Shown one piece after another: positions 45,201-51,639 of a stretch of DNA of 64,000 nucleotides. The first letter of the stretch is position 1, and each line of letters begins with the position of its first letter. The notes beneath the pieces are model-generated. The model had not been told where the DNA came from. It was given only the letters and a program-made list of their open reading frames with translations, and ran no database searches. This DNA comes from Hippopus hippopus (lineage: Eukaryota > Mollusca > Bivalvia > Cardiida > Cardiidae), in NCBI GenBank assembly GCA_946811185.2, contig OX328096.1, positions 69,005,345 to 69,069,344 on the forward strand. The letters run 5' to 3'. Both the position numbers and the translations under genes were made by a program.

Positions 45201-47614
45201 TAAAAGCTAAACACTTGAAGGGAGGGAAAAGGTTTTTTAATTTTCCCTTTTCCCACGATGTTTTCTATCCTTTCAAAGACAAATTCCGTCATTTCAGCAA
45301 CATTTAATTAGTCCTCTACAAATGCTTTCAATTTGGACGAGTCTAAAACTTTGTCGTCTGGTAGAGTGAACTCTTTACTAAAAGACAAAATTTTAGACTT
45401 GTCCAAATTCAAAGCATTTTCAGAAGACAAAATGTGGCTCAAAAGATGATATTTGTTTTGGAAAGGGTACAAAACATTGTAGGTAAAGGAAAAATGCTGA
45501 TTACCAGTACTGTCCCCTTAAACACAATGTTTTCAGGAGCCCTCTTAATCTGTGTCATAAAAAGTTGGGATTGCATGGTAGAGAATTAACTTACCAAAGC
45601 ATCAAACTTCTTTCAGGAGTACAAGATTTTGACAGGATCATGGTCTGGATCAGATGATGCTTTACAAATATGGGATTACAGTACAGATTATAGTGCCTCA
45701 GGAGCACGAGGCCATGTTGTCAATTTTCCCTCTAATGGTAAAGGTCCACATCTCTATGCTGCACAGTTCTGTGACAATAATGTTGTAGTAGCTGGGGGTA
45801 GTGGAACAAACAGTGCAATGGCTATAAACAGTGAGACACAAGAGGTATGTTTCGGAAATTATCAGTGAGCCATGCTCTGTGAAAAGGGGGCTTGATGCAT
45901 CTGCAAGAAGTATTGACCCAGGTCAGCCTGCGCAGTCCATGCAGGTTGACCTGGGCTGAAGCTTCTTGCTATTGTCAATTTTTTGCACCACAAAGGACCA
46001 GTCTACCTCATTATTAAGTCTGTTGCTATGAAAAATAGATTTTATGGATCCATTTTACTGTGATGACTTGCATTAAGCCCTTTTGCATGGCTCAAATAGT
46101 AGTTTGACCTTTTGTCTTTAATTTGTGATGTCTTTTGACTCACTGACATTTGTCTTATCAATAGAAAGTTCTTTGTGTTTTTATTCTTTTAGACTAACTA
46201 ATATAGTTAACCCTTTACCACACAATCCCAGGTTTTAACCACCCTAATAGAGAAGGCTGTGGAAAATATTCAGGAAAAATGTTTCACAATGTTTTTTACC
46301 CTCCAAAAAAAAACATTTTTTTTTTTTGAGCCACGTTTATGCTGTCGTCTAAAAATTCTTTCAATTTGGACAAGTCTCCAGAGCTCCAGATAGAGGGAGT
46401 GATTTTGATTTTAAAATTGAAAATATTAATTATTCTCCACTAAACCCTTTGTTGTGGGTACTCATTAGAATTGTATCATCGAGACAATTCTAATGAGTAC
46501 CCACAACATAGGGTTTCGAAGAGAAATAATGGATTTAGAAAACCATCATTCCCTCTTATCTGGAGCTCTGAGTCTAAAATTTGTTGTTTGTTAAAGAGTT
46601 AACTCTTTACGAGACCAAAAAAAAAAAATAAGAAATCAACTGGTCCAAATTCAAAACATATGTAGACAACAAATAAATTGTGGCCCAAATGATGGTATAT
46701 GTCCTTTCAAAGGATAAAAAAGCCTTAAATGGGAAAAGGAGAGAATGCTGGATACCAGCATTTTTTTTTTCTTTTCCCACAACATTTTCAAAAACCTTCT
46801 TCCTTATGGTTTTTAATACATGGGATTGTGTGGTAAAGGATTAAATGGCACTATTGGTGTGCAAGCAACAGATAATCCATTTTTGTAAATGTTATTTTGA
46901 ATTCTGCTGAAAAAGAACTTCATTGAGATTTGCTGCAAGGATCAATGCAGGCTATCTTTCCAGTGGTGTAACAGTATAATAACAGATGGAATATATGTAT
47001 GAGTCATACTCTGTGAAAAGGGGCTTAATGCATCTCTGTGATGAATTTTACCTGGTAACTCATCACAGTGTTATAGATCCATAAAATTTGTTTTGTATAA
47101 CAACCGAGTGAATCATGGGGTAGACTGGTCTTTGAACATAAAGAAAATTGACACAAAGCGAAAAGTTTCGACTCAGGTCAGCCTGCGCGGACTGCGCAGG
47201 CTGACCTGAGTTGATACTTTTCGCAGATGCATTAAGCCCCTTTTTCACAGAACATGGCTCATATATAAGCCATGCTCTGTGAAAATGCATCTTCAAAAGG
47301 TATCGACCAAGGTCAGCCTGAGCAGTCGTAAATTTTCTGCATGTCCATAGACCATTTATTCTACTTAAGGATTCAACCAGTTGTTAGACAAAATGGGATT
47401 TTATTGATCTATAATTATGTTATAACTTGCTTGGTATAATGCATCACAGAGATGCATTAAACCCCCTATTGGGTCAATTGTTTTAATTATTCCACAGATT
47501 CTCGGAGAAGTGAAGTTTGATAATGCAGTTCAAGCCATAGATACCACCATGGGAGGACGGCTGTTTGCTGTGGGTGATGGAAAGAGAAGCCTTAAAATGT
47601 GCAGCCTGAGATAA
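30181..47614 (+). CDS. WD40 beta-propeller protein, complete, eight exons
   Basis: The coding exons are 30181-30235, 36703-36845, 39804-40035, 41482-41600, 43959-44105, 44640-44720, 45617-45844 and 47498-47614. All introns are GT-AG, with phases 1,0,1,0,0,0,0, and the joined frame is open for 373 codons up to the TAA at 47612. Seven blade ends are visible, reading about GNGIIRLYDTQTG, GTSEGQVLSCDI, GGKDLSIRIYDAKT, GGWDRHLKIWDART, GSDDALQIWDYST, GTNSAMAINSET and GDGKRSLKMCSLR. That suggests a seven-bladed propeller preceded by a short basic N-terminus (MSRRRLEEAV). Such propellers are usually protein-binding scaffolds with no catalysis. No signal peptide or membrane segment is seen. Coding takes about 1.1 kb of the 17.4 kb span, and the introns are filled with MITEs. 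I cannot assign the orthologue. The exon structure is seen directly; the propeller fold follows from the motif spacing. Confidence 0.9.
30455..30640 (-). mobile_element. Degraded hpM1 copy in intron 1 of the WD40 gene
   Basis: TTTCTGACAAAATTTCAAC, GATAAAATGTGGCTTAAATG and ACAATATTTAGAAAAC follow the - orientation order. Confidence 0.55.
30880..31070 (-). mobile_element. hpM1 copy without its left end
   Basis: The core ATTATGGGAAAACGAGATAATG ... CACAATGTTTTC is well kept and ends near AAGTCGGGCTCTG. Confidence 0.75.
31085..31205 (+). mobile_element. Type A SINE, headless
   Basis: Only the body: GAGAAAGAAAGTTGGGTCAG, GTGAAAGCCAGGAAAC and GTTAAACTCCAATACAAACA. Confidence 0.65.
31206..32177. 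other. No gene; one faint hpM2-like dyad
   Basis: 31830-31880 holds GGTCAAGATTAGATTGCAC ... GTGTGATCTTGAATCTAC, a decayed hpM2 centre. The remainder is AT-rich with nothing recognised. Confidence 0.4.
32178..32406 (-). mobile_element. hpM1 copy, first of a four-copy cluster
   Basis: TTAACCCATTACCATACAAC to GATTTGTAAAGGTTTAA. The core is nearly intact with centre GGTTACC. Confidence 0.88.
32422..32635 (+). mobile_element. hpM1 copy with shortened palindrome
   Basis: CTAACCCTTTACTGCACAAT to CCTTGTAGAGTTAA. The core jumps from GAAAATGCTGG to GAATTCCCACAAT, losing most of the right arm. Confidence 0.82.
32676..32834 (+). mobile_element. hpM1 copy, right arm and part of flank deleted
   Basis: TTAACCCTTTTACTACAC to GATAAAGAATTAA. 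Its right TTAA is shared with the next copy. Confidence 0.82.
32831..33059 (-). mobile_element. hpM1 copy, shared TTAA with the previous one
   Basis: TTAACCCTTTACCTCACAAC to GTGTGGTAAAGAGTTAA. Full palindrome with centre GGTTACC. Opposed in orientation to its neighbour. Confidence 0.9.
33060..33428. mobile_element. hpM1 pieces interrupted by a type D SINE
   Basis: 33070-33155 is a + right flank (TTTGAGTCACAATAATTC, AAATGCTTTCAGTT). A type D SINE head (TGGCTCTTGTGGTAAAATG) occupies about 33158-33300. 33320-33425 is a decayed core with a duplicated TTTTCTCTTTTTCT arm. Confidence 0.55.
33429..33692 (+). mobile_element. tRNA-headed SINE, type A
   Basis: Head GGATAGCTCAGTGGTCAG and B box GGTTTGATACC; the body ends in an ATACAATACAAACCAATACA tail. 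Confidence 0.8.
33693..34081. other. No gene recognised
   Basis: Short hpM1 right-end trace (GTTTGGTAAACAGTTAA, 33719 on), then unique AT-rich sequence with a TTTG run near 33910-33925. Confidence 0.4.
34097..34404 (-). mobile_element. tRNA-headed SINE, type B, with 15-bp perfect duplication
   Basis: On the - strand the head reads CCCCGGTAGCTCAGTCGG and has GGGTTCGATCCCCGGC, close to a full tRNA shape. CAAGATTGTAAACAA flanks it at 34082-34096 and 34405-34419. The perfect duplication and intact head mark this as the youngest SINE in the window. Confidence 0.9.
34657..34886 (+). mobile_element. hpM1 copy, near consensus
   Basis: TTAACTCTTTACCACATCAT to GTTTGGTAAAGGGTTAA. Perfect core apart from one extra G in the left arm. 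Confidence 0.92.
35024..35226 (-). mobile_element. hpM1 copy
   Basis: TTAACTCTTTACCACAAGAG to GTGTGGTAAAGGGGTTAA. Core arms with a few matching changes (GTAGGAAGAGG, CCTTTTCCTAC). Confidence 0.86.
35680..35925. mobile_element. TIR element family GCT (GAGCCATGCTC ends)
   Basis: TGAGCCATGCTCTTGCCAAAG at the left; GCATTAGACCCCCTGTTCAT and AGAGCATGGGT at the right. The interior has GAGGTAGACTGGTCCTTG. Related copies at 45868, 46998, 47266, 48153 and 51640. Confidence 0.65.
36037..36330. mobile_element. hpM1 copy inserted in another hpM1 copy
   Basis: 36037-36070 (ATGTTTTCTACCCTATGAAAG) and 36262-36330 (TTCTCTGCAAATGCTTTAAA) are two parts of one + copy. Between them, 36076-36262 is a - copy with a good core. 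No clean TTAA remains. Confidence 0.7.
36520..36690 (+). mobile_element. tRNA-headed SINE, type D
   Basis: Head GGTCTGCGTGGCTCAGTGGT with a CCTGGTCCGAGCCTC B-box region; ends TAAAACACCATTCAATC. It lies within 15 bp of the exon 2 acceptor of the WD40 gene. Confidence 0.7.
36703..36845 (+). CDS. WD40 gene, exon 2
   Basis: The acceptor is TTTTCAG and the donor GTAAGTG. It encodes residues 19-66, including KKYPDKFSKVCVDYD and the first blade, ending GNGIIR. A SINE lies just upstream and a nested pair of hpM1 elements starts 15 bp after the donor. Confidence 0.92.
36861..37315 (-). mobile_element. Outer hpM1 copy split by an inner copy
   Basis: The left part is 36861-36905 (TTAACCTTTTACCATACAGC ... 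AGTCCTAA). The remainder runs 37128-37315 from TTAAAAGCATTTGAGGAGG. Removing the inner copy and one TTAA restores the family order (GTCC, AATT, AAAGCATTTG). Confidence 0.9.
36902..37131 (+). mobile_element. Inner hpM1 copy, TTAA at both ends
   Basis: TTAACCCTTTACCACATAAT to GTGGTAAAAAGTTAA. Strong palindrome at about 36955-37020. Confidence 0.92.
37316..38152. other. No gene; hpM1 fragment at the left edge
   Basis: 37316-37430 follows the - order (CAACAAAATCTTACACT, TGTGGGAAAAGGAGAAATG) but is badly decayed. The rest is intronic and unrecognised. Confidence 0.4.
38153..38390 (+). mobile_element. Possible tRNA-derived SINE ending in ATGTT repeats
   Basis: ATGGTCAAGTGGATTAGAGC resembles a tRNA A box. 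The unit ends GTTATGTTTATGTTATG. There is no clear B box, so this is tentative. Confidence 0.3.
38391..39544. other. Intronic, with decayed hpM1 and hpM2 traces
   Basis: 38535-38632 and 39360-39450 hold weak hpM2 centres. 39145-39340 holds shortened hpM1 pieces (TTAACCCTTTAACAAACC, GGTAACCAGCATTTTCTCC). Confidence 0.45.
39545..39770 (-). mobile_element. hpM1 copy next to exon 3
   Basis: TTAACTCTTTACCAAACAAT to GTGTGGTACAGGGTTAA, 33 bp before the exon. The palindrome centre is partly lost. Confidence 0.88.
39804..40035 (+). CDS. WD40 gene, exon 3
   Basis: It encodes residues 67-143 plus one base, starting LYDTQTGKK and covering the second blade (IIYAGTSEGQVLSCDI). The acceptor is CTATTTCAG and the donor GTAGAA. 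hpM1 copies end 33 bp before it and begin about 8 bp after it. Confidence 0.92.
40043..40276 (+). mobile_element. hpM1 copy directly after exon 3
   Basis: Starts about 8 bp after the exon 3 end (TTACTGATCCTTTAGCATAC) and ends CAGTAAAGGGTTAA. Core well kept. A short + fragment follows at 40318-40400. Confidence 0.86.
40584..41038 (-). mobile_element. Outer hpM1 copy split by an inner copy
   Basis: TTAAACTCTTTACAACAC to GTGGTAAAGGGTTAA. The two parts rejoin at GCTTAAATGATGGG where the family has GCTCAAATGATGG. An extra AACATTGTGCATG stretch near 40885 suggests a local duplication. Confidence 0.88.
40661..40854 (+). mobile_element. Inner hpM1 copy lacking one palindrome arm
   Basis: TTAACCCTTTACCATACAAT to GTTTGGTAAAGTGTTAA. 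Sequence jumps from AAAATGCTGGTA to CTCTATCAAAGAC: the right arm is precisely missing. Confidence 0.9.
41128..41425 (+). mobile_element. tRNA-headed SINE, type B
   Basis: Decayed head (GGTAGTGCAGTCAGAAG ... TTTGAATCCCC), body matching 34097-34404 in reverse, tail GTTAAACACCACACAAGC. ATAATTCA lies on both flanks. Confidence 0.7.
41482..41600 (+). CDS. WD40 gene, exon 4
   Basis: The acceptor is CTTTTTCAG and the donor GTAAGTC. It encodes residues 144-183, the third blade, ending GGKDLSIRIYDAKTNQ. Confidence 0.92.
42066..42480 (+). mobile_element. Outer hpM1 copy split by an inner copy
   Basis: The left part has GAAAGGAGAAAAAAAGCTG ... AATGTTTTCTACCTC. The right part, from 42386, has GCAGCATTTCATGTGTTGTC and CAATTTAATTCAGTCC. 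The family order is restored when the inner copy is removed. Confidence 0.8.
42157..42385 (-). mobile_element. Inner hpM1 copy, TTAA at both ends
   Basis: TTAACTCTTTATCAAACAAT to CATGTGGTAAAGAGTTAA, with centre GGTTACC. Confidence 0.9.
42743..42811. repeat. Near-perfect inverted repeat, about 25-base arms
   Basis: ATGAAAACTAGAATTAATGT and its inverse meet around a short GGC. This is not the hpM1 or hpM2 palindrome; the surrounding sequence is unrecognised. Confidence 0.8.
43034..43243 (-). mobile_element. hpM1 copy, core partly deleted
   Basis: CAACTCTTTACCAAACAAT to GTTTGGTAGAGGGTTTC. The left arm runs out at ACATTGTAGTTAATGGC. Confidence 0.8.
43276..43696 (+). mobile_element. hpM1 copy interrupted by an hpM2 copy
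   Basis: The decayed core and GAGACACATTTAAT precede the insertion. TTAATTTGTCATCTGCGAC and TACAGTAAAGAGTTA follow it, the expected right half. Confidence 0.75.
43420..43625. mobile_element. hpM2 copy with TTAA on both sides
   Basis: TTAATCCTTAGTCTGCTTAGC at the left, TAGGGTTAA at the right. The palindrome AGATCAAGATCAGACTGCAC ... GTGCAGTCTGATCTTGGATC is at 43468-43517. Confidence 0.75.
43729..43945 (-). mobile_element. hpM1 copy next to exon 5
   Basis: TTAACTCTTTCCCAAATG to GTTTGGTAAAGGGTTAA, 13 bp before the exon, so the acceptor's pyrimidine tract is squeezed into the remaining bases. Confidence 0.88.
43959..44105 (+). CDS. WD40 gene, exon 5
   Basis: The acceptor is TTTTGCAG and the donor GTATGG. 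It encodes residues 184-232 (FIKEYSGYSNTKDP ... GGWDRHLK), the fourth blade. An hpM1 copy ends only 13 bp before the exon. Confidence 0.9.
44640..44720 (+). CDS. WD40 gene, exon 6
   Basis: The acceptor is AATTTCAG and the donor GTAAAAG. It encodes residues 233-259 (IWDARTNDGVRRTIHGPH...), completing the fourth blade and entering the fifth. Confidence 0.88.
44835..45033 (+). mobile_element. hpM1 copy with shortened palindrome
   Basis: TTAACCCTTTGCCAAACAAT to TATGGTAAAGAGAT. The right arm is mostly absent after GGTTACCAGCC. Confidence 0.82.
45218..45589. mobile_element. hpM1 half copy (+) abutting a full copy (-)
   Basis: 45218-45371 holds the right side of a + copy (CCTTTTCCCACGATGTTTTC to CTGGTAGAGTGAA). 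45368-45589 is a - copy (TGAACTCTTTACTAAAAGAC to GGTAGAGAATTAA) that ends 27 bp before exon 7. Confidence 0.82.
45617..45844 (+). CDS. WD40 gene, exon 7
   Basis: The acceptor is TTCTTTCAG and the donor GTATGT. It encodes residues 260-335: the fifth blade (TGSWSGSDDALQIWDYSTD) and the sixth (VVVAGGSGTNSAMAINSE). An hpM1 copy ends 27 bp before the exon. Confidence 0.92.
45868..46108. mobile_element. TIR element family GCT
   Basis: GAGCCATGCTCTGTGAAAAG at the left and CATTAAGCCCTTTTGCATGG at the right. The inner dyad is AGGTCAGCCTGCGCAG ... ATGCAGGTTGACCT. Confidence 0.75.
46207..46602 (+). mobile_element. hpM1 copy split by a 192-bp TIR element
   Basis: TTAACCCTTTACCACACAAT to GTTAAAGAGTTAA. 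The break is inside GGACAAGTCT/AGTCTAAAAT. The palindrome is strongly shortened. Confidence 0.85.
46379..46570. mobile_element. TIR element CAGAGCTCCAGATA with inner palindrome
   Basis: TIRs CAGAGCTCCAGATAGAGGGA and TCCCTCTTATCTGGAGCTCTG. AGTCT is repeated on the two flanks. An inner palindrome at 46454-46506 has arms GTGGGTACTCATTAGAATTG and the inverse. Confidence 0.82.
46599..46844 (-). mobile_element. hpM1 copy sharing a TTAA with the previous one
   Basis: TTAACTCTTTACGAGACC, then an A run, to GTGTGGTAAAGGATTAA. Core carries a T run at its centre-right. Confidence 0.86.
46998..47475. mobile_element. Two TIR elements of family GCT side by side
   Basis: 46998-47265 has GTCATACTCTGTGAAAAGGG and CCCCTTTTTCACAGAACATG ends and an inner palindrome AGGTCAGCCTGCGCGG ... 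GCGCAGGCTGACCT. 47266-47475 is a second, decayed copy running up to the exon 8 acceptor region. Confidence 0.75.
47498..47614 (+). CDS. WD40 gene, last coding exon
   Basis: The acceptor is TTCCACAG. It encodes residues 336-373 (ILGEVKFDNAVQAID ... GDGKRSLKMCSLR) and ends at the TAA at 47612-47614. The 3' UTR runs into the hpM1 copy at 47691-47909. AATAAA occurs at 49125-49130 and near 49280, but I cannot tell which, if either, is used. Confidence 0.9.
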   Translation: MLGEVKFDNAVQAIDTTMGGRLFAVGDGKRSLKMCSLR

Positions 47615-47690
47615 ACAATTAAATGCATCAGTGGTGCCTGCTTATTGCATGAGTGCTATATGCACTATGACCATACCATCCATTTCACCT

Positions 47691-47909
47691 TTAACATTAT
47701 ACCACAAGACAAAATTTTAGACTTGTTCAAAATCCAAAGCATTTGCAGTCAAGAAATTAAATCTGTCTCAGGTGGAGGTAATTGTCTTTGAAATGTTTGA
47801 AAACATTGCGGGAAAAGGAGAAAATGCTGGTTACCAGCATTTTCTCCTTTTCCCACAATGTTTTCAAGTCTTTTTTGTCAGGGTCACTAAAACACAGGTA
47901 AAGAGTTAA
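47691..47909 (-). mobile_element. hpM1 copy in the 3' UTR region of the WD40 gene
   Basis: TTAACATTATACCACAAGAC to ACAGGTAAAGAGTTAA. Perfect palindrome apart from one base. If the transcript extends past 47700, it would include a strong hairpin. Confidence 0.9.
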
Positions 47910-48152
47910 AATCCTTTACTTGATGTGTATTTGCCATGGACAGCCTATAGATATTTTGTTCAGAGAGGAGAAATTAGTTATAAGGCTTTAATCTCTGTCT
48001 CTGTGTTATTGTTTCAGTGTTAGATCATCCAGAAATAGGACCAAGCAATGTGTATTTGTATTACTGAAAAATTTCTTGAAATATTTTATTGCATTTTCAA
48101 TACACATACATACAGGTCCAAAGTTATTATATGAATGGTTACATCTTTTGTA

Positions 48153-48425
48153 AATGAGACATGCTCTCTGTAAAGGGGGTTTAATGTGTCTTCAAAAAAC
48201 ATTGACTCACGTCAGCCTGTACAGTCCATGCAGGCTGACCTGGGTCAAAACTTATTATTTCTGGTAAATTTCTGCATCTCCAAGGACCATTCTTCCTCAT
48301 AATTCAGTTGGTTGTTAGACATAATAGATGTCATGGATCCATACTCATGTGATGACTTGCTTGGTATGATGAATCAAAGAGCTACATTTAAACCCCTTTT
48401 GCCAGAGCATGGCTCAAATATTGCA
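48153..48425. mobile_element. TIR element family GCT
   Basis: GAGACATGCTCTCTGTAAAGG to CCCCTTTTGCCAGAGCATGG, with the inner CACGTCAGCCTGTACAG/ATGCAGGCTGACCTGG dyad. Confidence 0.72.
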
Positions 48426-48582
48426 GAAGCTTTACTGACTACTTGCATGAGCAATGAGAGCTGCTGCGACTCTATACTGGCATGCCTACCCCAGCTAATA
48501 CTTCAGTATAAAAAATTTGTTAGCGTGATAGCATGTTCAAGTAATGCCAGTTTGCCTCTATATAAAAAATTATTTGTTAGCT

Positions 48583-48784
48583 CTCTACTGGGTAACAAAA
48601 TTTCAAAATTGTCCTCTTTGAAAACATTTGCAGAGAACATATCAAATAAGGCTCAGTTTAGTGATTTGATATGGATAGGGTAGAAAACATTTATGGAAAA
48701 GGAAAGGATGCTGGTTACTTATTATTTTTTCCTTCTCCCATTTTGTTTCCAAAAGCCCAGTTGCCCAGGTTATTGTTTGGTAGA
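48583..48784 (-). mobile_element. Degraded hpM1 copy
   Basis: ACAAAATTTCAAAATTGTCC, GGATAGGGTAGAAAACATTT and TTATTGTTTGGTAGAC keep the - order. Confidence 0.7.
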
Positions 48785-49880
48785 CTTATATTTACTGAAG
48801 CATGATTTTAAAATTGAGCTTAAATTCTGACAAATCACCCTTATTACTTCATCTACAGATTTGGTAACCCCCTCTGGCTCAGTAACAATCAGTATTTTAG
48901 GGCTTGTGTGTTTTAAGCCCAGCTCGACCAAAGGCTGTTTTCCAGGTTTGATGATTGTAATCACAACAGTATTTAGTCCTCACTGGCAGCTTAACATATT
49001 TTTGAATGGTGTTTAAGTGGGAAAGCAGCCAGTGGCTTGGACAGAGGATTGTGAAAAATAATGGTTTTGGAAATTTCAGGTATGCATGGATTAGTGAAGT
49101 GGCCACCTAAATGTAAATGTTAATAATAAACATGATACAACTTTGTTGTTGCTAGTCTAGACTGTTTTGTTTGTAAATTTTTGTTTCATTGTAAAGTTTG
49201 ACAACAATATTTGATTGTGTTACTTGTAAGGGTTAAACCTTTTTCAAATTTAAGAGCAGCAGGTATAAAACAACACTGGAATAAATTTTGTAAACTATAC
49301 ATTACATTCCAAAATATACATGTAAAAATATTCTGATTATATATTACCCAATCTGTGTTTTTTTTTTCTTTTTAACTGTTGTGTATGAACAAGTTACACA
49401 ACGTTATTGTTAAAGTAGATAACTGGTTTTTACATTACAGTTAGTTGTACTATTTCCATGTTCACTTAATTTGACCTCATAGAACAGTGTGTTTTAATAT
49501 TTAATATTATCCATTGAAAATCAGTCTGTATTCAACAACTTTTTTACTACATGGACTATTGAAGTTCTATTATTTTTTTTGCTGTATTTTTGTTTGTCAA
49601 AGAGCACTGTTCTACTTTGATAAATGTAAAATGTGTCATTTTTTATATCGCAATGTGTAGTATTTTGATTTATATACATATAATTATTTATGTGTGTTAC
49701 TGTTAAGGTTATGCATTTAATTTGGTCTGCTGACCTAAATAAATCTATGTAATGCAAACATTTGCAACCAGTGATAGTTTGATATAAGGTAAAGTAACTT
49801 GTATGTGGAAAAACTGATGTATAGTTTTACAGTTTGATTACTGATACTTATAGAAATACTTTCAAAAGTGATAGCATTCA
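48785..49880. other. No gene; SINE fragment and possible 3' UTR signals
   Basis: 49005-49110 is a headless type B SINE piece (GGGAAAGCAGCCAGTGGCTT). AATAAA hexamers at 49125 and near 49280 could end the WD40 transcript. The rest is AT-rich. Confidence 0.4.
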
Positions 49881-50109
49881 TTAACCCTTTACCACATGGC
49901 ATTTTTTTAAGCAGTTGATATTGAAAGCATTCCCAGTTGACAGATCTCACTTGAGTTAAAAAACAGAGTTCAGCTTCAGACAAATAGAAAACATTGTGAG
50001 AAAAGGAGAAAATGCTGGTTACCAGCATTTTCTCCTTTTCCATCAATGTTTTCAAAAGGCTTATTCATCAGGGTCGTTAAAACTTGGGATTGTGTGGTAA
50101 AGGGTTTAA
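49881..50109 (-). mobile_element. hpM1 copy
   Basis: TTAACCCTTTACCACATGGC to GTGTGGTAAAGGGTTTAA. Core perfect but for the last bases of the right arm. Confidence 0.9.
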
Positions 50110-50633
50110 AAAGTATGCAGATATAATCATTCAATTCCAACTTTCACATTAAAAAAAAAAAAGATTGTTTAAGTCAAAGAATGGGTAGAATATGTTTTCA
50201 AAATCTCATACCAGTATTATATCAGTGATGAGCTTTATACGTGTATTTATGCTGAAAAAGCATCTTGTGATTAAAGCATTAAATGTTCCATCCAGGTTTA
50301 ATTATATTCCATATACATGACACTGTGCTATATGTACATGTGGTGATTCCATTAAATTACTTCAAGAACAGTTGAAATCAGAAAATTGGTAGGGACTGTA
50401 TTCCATTTTTTACAAATCTCTCAACAGTATTATAACAATTATAAACTGCTGAAAAAAGTGTCTTGTGATCACAGTATGTTGTATTCCGTCCATTTTATTT
50501 ACTTTGCCAATATTATGAAAAAGTATGGTACTCCCATTAATTTACTGCAGGAAGTCTTTTTACAAATGTTTTGAAAATGTGAACTTAGCTGTTATGTAGA
50601 GGGCTGTAAAACATGAGCCCATCTAGTTAAGTA
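50110..50633. other. No gene recognised
   Basis: AT-rich. A loose direct duplication of a CAGTATTATA ... GCTGAAAAA(A)G(C/T)... TCTTGTGATCA block occurs near 50210-50300 and 50425-50470. Confidence 0.35.
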
Positions 50634-50988
50634 TTAACCCTTTACCACACAATCCCAAGTTTTAAAGACCCTGAAGAAGAGGGCTTAAGAAAACATTGTT
50701 TGAAAAGGAGAAAATGCTGGTAACCAGCATTTTCTTGTTTTCCCACAATGTTTTCTTCCCTATCAAGCAAGTTTTAAAGACCCTGAAGAAGGCTATTGAA
50801 AACACTGTGGGAGGAAAACAGTGTGAGGGAAAAGGAGAAAATGCTGGTAACCAGCATTGTCTCCTTTTCCCACCATGTTTTCTACACTATCAAAGACAGA
50901 AATCATCATTTAAGCTGCATTTTTGTTGTTCTCTTCAATTGCTTTCAATTTCATATAGTCCAAAATTTTGTCATGTGGTATAGAGATA
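50634..50988 (+). mobile_element. hpM1 copy with internal duplication (two palindromes)
   Basis: AAGTTTTAAAGACCCTGAAG occurs at about 50656 and 50768, each followed by a full palindromic core. One left TTAA and one right end only. A third short CACTGTGGGAGGAAAACAGTG dyad lies between. Confidence 0.85.
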
Positions 50989-51089
50989 ACCCATGACCAT
51001 AGTCATGCTCTTAACATACAGTACCATTTACTAGAACATGAGACAACAAGGAGAGATATTTGAAAATGAGGAAAATTACTCTTGAAAAA

Positions 51090-51180
51090 TATGGTAAAAC
51101 ACTGTTGGGGAAGGAGGAATTGCTTGGAACAAGCAATTCCTCCTTTTCTCACAATGTTTTCAAAAGCTGTCAACTATAAG
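51090..51180. mobile_element. hpM1-like core with a changed centre
   Basis: Here the palindrome reads GGAGGAATTGCTTGG ... CAAGCAATTCCTCC, so both arms carry the same changes relative to the family. Confidence 0.65.
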
Positions 51181-51316
51181 GGAGTAAAAATGCTTGTTTT
51201 TAAAAGAGCATAGGCTTCTGTAGAAACAAATCCTGATAATAAATGGCTTTTACAGTATTGCTTTTTCATTTATGTTTGTTTCATATTTTGCCATTTTTCT
51301 TTACCAAAGTTTTGTG

Positions 51317-51543
51317 TGAACCCTTTGAGCGTCAAATAAACCCAATGGACATATTTTTTGTTCTAGAAATAAGACATTGATAACAGCAATGTCAAGGTTG
51401 CCATAGTCCAAAATGTCTCAGCAAAGGGGACAATGAAGATCAAAGATCAGACTGCACATTTTGTGCACAAAATGTGCAGTCTGATCTTGATCTACAATGG
51501 CCGCAATGGCAAAGATAGTTGTGAGAGGAGCTTTAAGGGTTGA
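51317..51543. mobile_element. hpM2 copy, longest palindrome
   Basis: TGAACCCTTTGAGCG at the left, CTTTAAGGGTTGA at the right. AGATCAGACTGCACATTTTG is followed directly by its inverse at 51442-51495. Confidence 0.75.
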
Positions 51544-51639
51544 TATGTTATGAATGCTTTAATAAATTCCTTTTATTCGATATTGTGGACTTACTTGCTA
51601 AATCAATACCATTAGATATTCTGATTTGTTTCTAGTATG

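Noticed and set aside
48312..48683. 123-codon frame on the + strand
   Set aside because: Runs across the end of a family GCT element and into hpM1, so it is a chance frame.
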